The notes below the pieces were generated by a model. The model made no database searches. It was not told where the DNA came from and was given only the letters and a program-made list of their open reading frames with translations. Of a DNA stretch of 35,540 nucleotides, positions 31,446-35,540 are shown one piece after another. Both the position numbers and the translations under genes were made by a program. The stretch's first letter is position 1; every line of letters starts with the position of its first letter. The stretch lies in the IMG/VR virus record IMGVR_UViG_3300028025_003024, positions 1 to 35,540 of that record; one strand, 5' to 3'. The stretch comes from a virus.

Positions 31446-31565
31446 CTCTGGCTCCTTTCGTTTGTTGCTGCGCCTTCGGCCAATTCCAATCGCGCAGGGT
31501 TGCAATGATGGCGAGGTCGGCGTAGGATGTCAACACAATTTGAAAAAAAACCCAGAAAGGTCAAG
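31446..31565. promoter_or_regulatory. Divergent control region between early operon and cro-like gene
   Basis: 120-bp gap between start codons of two oppositely read genes. On the + strand it holds a TTGCAA..17 bp..TAGGAT promoter (31500-31528). The TTGCAA is itself palindromic. On the minus strand only the ribosome site of the ATPase gene is evident; a convincing minus promoter was not found. As in lambda-like switches, the small regulator encoded to the right probably binds here. Confidence 0.6.
31500..31528 (+). promoter_or_regulatory. Sigma70-type promoter for the rightward genes
   Basis: -35 TTGCAA at 31500-31505 and -10 TAGGAT at 31523-31528 with the ideal 17-bp spacer. Transcription would start near 31535, downstream of the first possible ATG (31527), so the regulator should start at the ATG at 31566, which also has AAAGG in front. 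Confidence 0.6.
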
Positions 31566-31745
31566 ATGACTACAAAGGAAGCCGTTGCCTTCTATGGCGG
31601 CGTGAAGAAGCTAGCAGACGAACTTGGCGTCTGGCCGCAGGTGATCTACGCTTGGGGAGAACGACCGCCCATGTCTCGCCAGTACGAGCTGGAGGTCAAG
31701 ACAAATCACCAACTGAAGGCAGACACGGAGAAAGAGCTTGGCTGA
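31566..31745 (+). CDS. Cro-like small helix-turn-helix regulator
   Basis: 59 aa from ATG 31566 (AAAGGTCAAG upstream). The sequence TTKEAVAFYGGVKKLADELGVWPQVIYAWGERPPMSRQYELEVKT has the Cro-type helix-turn-helix: LADELGVWPQVIYAWG is the recognition unit, and the P..RQ.ELE helix is typical of the family. No partner CI repressor is present in the window, so it may simply turn down the early promoter. An earlier ATG at 31527 would lie inside the promoter. Confidence 0.8.
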   Translation: MTTKEAVAFYGGVKKLADELGVWPQVIYAWGERPPMSRQYELEVKTNHQLKADTEKELG

Positions 31746-32580
31746 CCCGTTCAAAATCATAGACCGCACTTGCATCAGCTTCAGCGGAGGACGCACCAGC
31801 GCCTATATGCTGTGGCGCGTTCTGCAATCGAACAATGGCTTACCAGATGAGGCAATCGTTTGCTTCGCTAACACCGGCAAGGAAGAAGAAGCCACGCTCA
31901 AGTTTGTAGATAGGTGCAGCAAAGAATGGGGAGTGCCGATCACTTGGGTTGAGTACAGAGACGCTGAAGAAACGAAAGATAGGTTTCAGGTCGTTACATT
32001 TGAGACGGCCAGCCGTAACGGCGAGCCCTTTGAGGCAATCATCCGCAAGCGCAACTATTTGCCCAATCCGGTGAGCCGGTTTTGCACCGTAGAGATGAAG
32101 GTGCGGGCGATTCATCGCTACCTGAAATCAATCGGCTGGACAGAGTGGGAGTCAATGCTTGGCATTCGCGCCGATGAGCAGAGGCGTCTAGCCAAGATTG
32201 GCAATCAGGACTACGGCAAGCATGAGGAGAAGATTGCTCCATTGGGCCGTGTTGGAATCACCAAAGAGGACGTTGGCGCTTTCTGGAGGGCACAACCGTT
32301 TGACCTTGGGCTTCCCAACATGAATGGCGTCACCATGCATGGGAACTGTGATCTGTGTTATCTCAAGGGCGGCGCACAAATTCTTAGCCTCATACAAGAA
32401 AAACCCGAGCGCGCAGTTTGGTGGGCCAAGATGGAGGCGTTGGCGTTGGCGTCTGCGCCGTCTGGTGCCAAATTCCGCACCGACCGCCCTAGCTACGCCG
32501 AGATGGCAAAGTTCGCCGCAGAGCAGCGTGATATGTTTGACAAGAACGAAGAGGCGATTGCCTGCTTCTGTGGAGACTAA
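31738..32580 (+). CDS. PAPS reductase-like ATP pyrophosphatase family protein
   Basis: 280 aa from a TTG overlapping the regulator stop. It has the PP-loop SGGRTS at residues 16-21, NTGKEEEATLKFV, then YLPNPVSRFCTVEMKVRAIHRYL and LGIRADEQRR, the usual PAPS-reductase-superfamily order. Late cysteines CDLC (204, 207) and CFC (276, 278) form a possible Fe-S or zinc site. The family binds and pyrophosphorylates or reduces adenylyl-sulfur substrates. In phages the actual role is not known; DNA or tRNA sulfur modification and salvage are options. It precedes the primase. Confidence 0.8.
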   Translation: MADPFKIIDRTCISFSGGRTSAYMLWRVLQSNNGLPDEAIVCFANTGKEEEATLKFVDRCSKEWGVPITWVEYRDAEETKDRFQVVTFETASRNGEPFEAIIRKRNYLPNPVSRFCTVEMKVRAIHRYLKSIGWTEWESMLGIRADEQRRLAKIGNQDYGKHEEKIAPLGRVGITKEDVGAFWRAQPFDLGLPNMNGVTMHGNCDLCYLKGGAQILSLIQEKPERAVWWAKMEALALASAPSGAKFRTDRPSYAEMAKFAAEQRDMFDKNEEAIACFCGD

Positions 32581-32582
32581 CA

Positions 32583-34601
32583 ATGGCTGACCTATCCAAC
32601 ATCCTCGGAGGCCCGTGGTCGCCTCCTGCTGAGAAGCACATTGACCCGCCAGAGGTTCAGCTCATTGACTCCATCCGTGCTGCTGGCCTCGAGCCACCGC
32701 AAGAGGTGCATCTGGATGGAAAGATTCATAGATTTCGATCAGGCACCAAAGGCTCACCGGGTCATGGTGACAAGGCAGGCTGGTATCTGGTCTTTGGTGA
32801 TGGCGTACCTGCCGGTCGCTTTGGCTGTTGGCGCTCAGGCATTGAGGTGACATGGCGCGCCGATATTGGGCGCAAGCTCACGCCAACTGAGGAGATGGCT
32901 CACGCCAGGCGCATCTCGGAGGCCAAGGCGCTTCGCGACGCCGAACTCCAGCGTCAGAGGGAGGTCGCTTCTGTCACCGTGGAATCAATCTGGTCGTCAG
33001 CCCAAGGCGCAAGCCCCGAGCATCCCTATCTCCAGCGCAAGGGTATCCAAACCCACGGCGCACGGGTAACAGGCGATGGCAGGCTGGTTGTGCCTCTGTA
33101 CGATGCCGACGGGACAATCTCGAGCCTTCAGTACATCGATCACGATGGTGGCAAGCTCTACCACCCTGGCGGTCAGACCGGCGGAAAGTTCTGGCAGTTA
33201 GGCTCACTTGATGAGCCTGGAACGCTCTATATCGCCGAGGGCTTTGCCACCGCCGCCACGATCCACGAGACGACCAATCGCCCAGTGATTGTTGCCTACA
33301 GCGCAAGCAATCTTGTGCCGGTCACCGGCACGATGCGCGAGATGCATGGTCAGCACCAGGACTTAGTGATTGTGGCTGACAATGATAAATCGGGCGTCGG
33401 CCAGCGTTACGCCGAGCAGGCAGCGGCCAAATTTGGGGCGAGGATTGTCATGCCGCCACTCGAGGGAGACGCCAACGATTATGCCCAAGCTGGGCACGAT
33501 TTGGCGGGTCTTTTGACACCGACAAAAGATGGCTGGCTTGTGTCGGTTGATGAGTTTTCGGCCCAGCCTGCACCGATCAGTTGGCTGGTCAAGCGTTGGC
33601 TCCAGAGCCAGGCGCTCATCATGGTGCATGGCCCCTCAGGCGGCGGCAAGACATTCGTCGTCTTGGATTGGTGCCTACGCATGGCAGCAGGCATAGACAA
33701 CTGGTGCGGCCAGAAGGTCAAAGCCGGGAATGTGGTTTACCTAGCAGGCGAGGGCCACCACGGCCTGCGCGGACGCATCGCGGCCTGGAAGCACCACAAC
33801 AGCGCCGGTCGCCTATCTATGTGGCTGTCCAAAGACGGCTGCGATCTGAACACACCAGCAGGCTACCTGCAGGTTGTCGAGCAGATCAGGCTCATCAAAG
33901 AAAAGCCAGAGGTCATCGTCGTTGATACCCTGCATCGGTTCCTATCAGGCGATGAGAACTCAGCTCAGGACGCCAAGACAATGCTCGATGCCTGCGGTAA
34001 CTTAATGCAGGAGTTTAATTGCTCGGTTATTTTGGTTCACCATACTGGAGTATCTGAGGAGGCCCAACATCGCGCCAGAGGATCTAGTGCATGGCGAGGC
34101 GCATTAGATATTGAGATTAGTGTTGTGCCGGGCAAAAAGGATGTACCTATGCAATTGGTACAGAGAAAATCTAAGGATGCTGAAATGGCGGCTACTGTTT
34201 ATTTGGAACTGCAAACTATCACTATTCCGGGTTGGTATGACGAAGATAATCAGCCAGTAACTAGCGCCGTGGTTATTGAGTCTAAAGCGCCGCCAGAGCC
34301 AAAGAAAGACACCAAGATAGACGCGCATCGAAAGATGTTTGAGAACGCCTGGTGGGCCTGCGGAGCAGAGGAAAGAGACGGCCAGCCGTATCTGAGCCGG
34401 TCTGGACTGAAGGACAAACTGCTCCAGGACGGCAATGCGGAGCGCACCGTGAGGAACATGGTGAATCCCAGCTACCCGGACAAGCTGATCGGAGCGCTGC
34501 TGACCGCCATGATCATTGAGGCCACCGAGCATGGTTGGGTCGTCGTTGATGAGGTGCAGGCAAGCGCCATGATACTGAGGAAAAATACAGGTAAGAGTTG
34601 A
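32583..34601 (+). CDS. Primase-helicase (Toprim fused to RepA-like ATPase)
   Basis: 672 aa. Residues 1-200 include an N-terminal region resembling phage primases (AGWYLVFGDGVPAGRFGCWR) but no obvious CxxC zinc finger. The Toprim part carries LYIAEGFATAATIHE (Glu219) and DNDKSG (266-271). From about 335 a RecA/RepA-like helicase has Walker A HGPSGGGKT (349-357), Walker B IVVDTLHR and SxxxxHHTG. Similar fusions of P4-alpha/RepA type both prime and unwind. The window has no DNA polymerase. The last 25 bases overlap the start of the GGGTCA cluster. Confidence 0.88.
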   Translation: MADLSNILGGPWSPPAEKHIDPPEVQLIDSIRAAGLEPPQEVHLDGKIHRFRSGTKGSPGHGDKAGWYLVFGDGVPAGRFGCWRSGIEVTWRADIGRKLTPTEEMAHARRISEAKALRDAELQRQREVASVTVESIWSSAQGASPEHPYLQRKGIQTHGARVTGDGRLVVPLYDADGTISSLQYIDHDGGKLYHPGGQTGGKFWQLGSLDEPGTLYIAEGFATAATIHETTNRPVIVAYSASNLVPVTGTMREMHGQHQDLVIVADNDKSGVGQRYAEQAAAKFGARIVMPPLEGDANDYAQAGHDLAGLLTPTKDGWLVSVDEFSAQPAPISWLVKRWLQSQALIMVHGPSGGGKTFVVLDWCLRMAAGIDNWCGQKVKAGNVVYLAGEGHHGLRGRIAAWKHHNSAGRLSMWLSKDGCDLNTPAGYLQVVEQIRLIKEKPEVIVVDTLHRFLSGDENSAQDAKTMLDACGNLMQEFNCSVILVHHTGVSEEAQHRARGSSAWRGALDIEISVVPGKKDVPMQLVQRKSKDAEMAATVYLELQTITIPGWYDEDNQPVTSAVVIESKAPPEPKKDTKIDAHRKMFENAWWACGAEERDGQPYLSRSGLKDKLLQDGNAERTVRNMVNPSYPDKLIGALLTAMIIEATEHGWVVVDEVQASAMILRKNTGKS

Positions 34602-34711
34602 CCCTGAATGACCCTAGGGTCATGTTTAGGGTCAGGGTCAAAGTTGCACAAAAAAGCGGCAAAGTTGACCCTCCCTGACCCCCAACCCTTAGGGTTGGGG
34701 TCATAGGGTCA
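34599..34711. repeat. Cluster of GGGTCA half-sites (iteron/operator-like)
   Basis: Nine copies of (A/G)GGGTCA or its complement lie in 113 bp. As TGACCCY on the + strand: 34599-34605, 34609-34615, 34666-34672, 34676-34682. As RGGGTCA: 34616-34622, 34628-34634, 34634-34640, 34697-34703, 34705-34711. One pair forms a perfect 16-bp palindrome, ATGACCCTAGGGTCAT (34608-34623). CAAAGTTG flanks a central A tract twice, 21 bp apart (34639-34646, 34660-34667). Near 34680-34700 CCCCAACCCT pairs with AGGGTTGGGG around one base. The order is roughly symmetric. Reads as a binding array for a dimeric regulator or initiator. Confidence 0.75.
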
Positions 34712-34736
34712 TGCCGCGTATGGGGTTTTTCGGGGT

Positions 34737-34765
34737 TTGTTGAGTAAGTTAGTGGGTCTTAACAT
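34737..34765 (+). promoter_or_regulatory. Possible promoter before the 81-aa gene
   Basis: TTGTTG (34737-34742), 17-bp spacer, TAACAT (34760-34765). Each box is a partial match to sigma70 consensus. It is placed between the GGGTCA cluster and the next gene, 26 bp before its ATG. Weak but positionally sensible. Confidence 0.35.
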
Positions 34766-34790
34766 TGGTGATGATTTTGGAGGGGTTGAG

Positions 34791-35036
34791 ATGGCGCTTC
34801 GTGGAGTTGGTAGACCGGCTAAACCAGACGCCAAGGCTTTTCATCGGAAACTTGATGACGGCCAGAGAGCGATCCTCCTGGCTGCTGGCCGTGGTGACAT
34901 CTCAGCCGGATGGCTCGAGGTGCTTGACGCGTATCAACATCTCTACAACCTCGGATACAGGCCTGGGATGGATTTGAGCATGGCGTCGCTATCCCTCCCC
35001 ATTGAGTGCTACAAAAACGCTTCTAGAGGCTTTTAG
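34791..35036 (+). CDS. Small protein, unknown function, beside the origin-like region
   Basis: 81 aa from ATG 34791, behind GGAGGGG. The N-terminus ALRGVGRPAKPDAKAFHRKL is basic with a GRPAKP motif, reminiscent of AT-hook edges; the middle DDGQRAILLAAGRGDISAGWLEVLDAYQHLYNLGY is helical. A TTG at 34737 would add 18 residues but is inside the candidate promoter and lacks a ribosome site. Sandwiched between the GGGTCA array and DnaA boxes, so it could affect replication; no family recognised. Confidence 0.62.
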   Translation: MALRGVGRPAKPDAKAFHRKLDDGQRAILLAAGRGDISAGWLEVLDAYQHLYNLGYRPGMDLSMASLSLPIECYKNASRGF

Positions 35037-35051
35037 ACGCGTTCTAGAGGC
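35021..35051 (+). repeat. TTCTAGAGGC direct repeat, 21-bp period
   Basis: TTCTAGAGGC at 35021-35030 and again at 35042-35051, each preceded by ACGC (with an extra G in the second copy). Spacing of 21 bp is two helical turns. The first copy encodes the end of the upstream gene. Contains the TCTAGA palindrome. Might be a small protein-binding site. Confidence 0.5.
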
Positions 35052-35088
35052 ATTGTCTGGCTGGAGAGCTTGATCTTGTGACAGAAAG

Positions 35089-35124
35089 AATTGGGGACAG
35101 ATCAAATTAATTGGGGACAGATCA
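35089..35124 (+). repeat. Tandem AATTGGGGACAGATCA repeat
   Basis: AATTGGGGACAGATCA occurs at 35089-35104 and 35109-35124, a 20-bp period with an intervening AATT. I have seen TTGGGGACAGA sequences near REP-associated tyrosine transposase (RAYT) elements in Proteobacteria, from memory only. No transposase gene is in the window, so this would be a relic or an unrelated site. Confidence 0.55.
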
Positions 35125-35160
35125 GAATGAGATGGAGGTCAGGTATGTGGGGAAGGCACC

Positions 35161-35185
35161 ATCTCACCCTCTTTTGTGGTGAGAT
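35161..35185 (+). other. Perfect hairpin ATCTCACC/GGTGAGAT
   Basis: ATCTCACC (35161-35168) and GGTGAGAT (35178-35185) pair fully around a 9-nt loop. No T tract sufficient for a terminator follows. It could be a regulator site or a weak end for the transcript of the upstream gene. Confidence 0.5.
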
Positions 35186-35234
35186 TTGACGGTTTCATTG
35201 GCTCTGCGTGAATGTAAGCGCTCACTAACTTATG

Positions 35235-35489
35235 CAATCCACAGCTTATCCACAGAACCAGGCCCGAGTTGTCCACAATTGGCCTGTGAACAGCCAGCAA
35301 AGTAATACTTTGATGCCTGGAAAGTTAAATTCTATTTGACATAAAGAGCGTTGTATTTCATTTCATTTGTCAGCTTCGCGTAAGTGTTCAATTAAATCAA
35401 CAACTTACAAACCTTTTGCACAAGTTATCCACAGTCCGTAGAAAGTAGTACATCAATCTGTGGATAACCTGTGAATTTCCTGTGTATAA
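35235..35489. other. Origin-like region with DnaA boxes and AT-rich stretch
   Basis: Four perfect TTATNCACA DnaA boxes: TTATCCACA at 35246-35254 and 35425-35433 (+), TGTGGATAA at 35459-35467 (-), TGTGTATAA at 35481-35489 (-). One-mismatch boxes: TTGTCCACA at 35269-35277 and TTTTGCACA at 35414-35422; weaker matches near 35235 and 35285. Between the outer groups, 35315-35410 is conspicuously AT-rich, a plausible unwinding element. AAAGTA-A-TACTTT at 35299-35311 is a short palindrome. No gene in this 500-bp tail. Arrangement resembles a bacterial or plasmid origin. Confidence 0.75.
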
Positions 35490-35496
35490 CTCGATA

Positions 35497-35520
35497 GGGG
35501 GGGGGAGGGGTCTGGCAGGG
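35497..35520 (+). other. G-run with quadruplex potential
   Basis: Nine consecutive G (35497-35505), A, GGGG (35507-35510), a TCTGGCA spacer and GGG (35518-35520): enough G tracts for an intramolecular quadruplex. Lies just after the DnaA boxes and 20 bases before the window end. May also mark a difficult sequencing stretch. Confidence 0.5.
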
Positions 35521-35540
35521 CTTGTGATAACGATGGTGCC

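Noticed and set aside
31527-31565. ATG at 31527 as start of the Cro-like protein
   Set aside because: It overlaps the -10 box of the likely promoter, would be ahead of the transcript start, and has no ribosome site; 31566 has one.
34680-34700. GC-rich hairpin as a transcription terminator for the primase gene
   Set aside because: The stem is strong but no T tract follows; better read as part of the GGGTCA array.
35336-35341. Perfect TTGACA -35 box
   Set aside because: No acceptable -10 hexamer at 16-18 bp spacing; probably chance in AT-rich origin-like sequence.
1-35540. Diversity-generating retroelement, CRISPR array, integrase, tRNA genes
   Set aside because: Looked for because fibres and origin-like sequence are present, but I found no reverse transcriptase motif, no regularly spaced repeats, no tyrosine/serine recombinase motifs and no tRNA cloverleaf.

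Overview
This window looks like most or all of the genome of a small tailed phage with a short-tailed (podovirus-like) plan. It has a terminase, portal, scaffold, major capsid protein, tail-tube-like adaptor and nozzle proteins, several fibre proteins, three large ejection-type proteins and a lysis cassette. There is no sheath, no long tail tube and no tape measure. Codon use is GC-rich, and several early proteins resemble ones I associate with phages of Betaproteobacteria (Comamonadaceae/Burkholderiales), so such a host is a reasonable inference, not a demonstration. I see no integrase, CI-type repressor, tRNA gene, CRISPR array or retroelement.

Layout. Positions 1-21962 (+) are one long, tightly packed late block: packaging and portal; collagen-like and LamG-like fibre genes; a run of small membrane proteins; scaffold and coat with two terminators around a decoration-like gene; five tiny Lys-rich or small genes; adaptor and nozzle; an HNH endonuclease; a second fibre; a cupin; three ejection-type proteins; holin and lysozyme. 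Positions 31445-21868 (-) are an early operon read leftwards: a Sak4-like ATPase, a small recombination-module protein, a DUF669 protein, a structured intergenic RNA-like element, a PD-(D/E)XK nuclease, a cytosine methyltransferase with a second gene inside it in another frame, an SF2 helicase, a VRR-NUC nuclease, an Arc-like regulator, and about sixteen very small, mostly overlapping genes. Positions 31566-35036 (+) carry a Cro-like regulator, a PAPS-reductase-like protein, a primase-helicase and a small unknown gene. The early (-) and right (+) transcripts diverge from 31446-31565. The late and early blocks converge at 21868-21962.

The last kilobase is regulatory and replicative. A dense cluster of GGGTCA half-sites follows the primase gene. 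A roughly 500-bp gene-free tail carries four perfect TTATNCACA DnaA boxes, an AT-rich stretch and a long G run. No DNA polymerase gene is visible, so replication probably combines the phage primase-helicase with host DnaA and host polymerase. The two window ends share GGTGCC; joining them there would give the first gene an in-frame ATG, which hints that the molecule is circular or was cut at this point.

The strongest candidates for something new are the overprinted gene inside the methyltransferase (27917-28342), the structured element at 29738-29852, and the combined GGGTCA/DnaA-box origin-like region (34599-35489).
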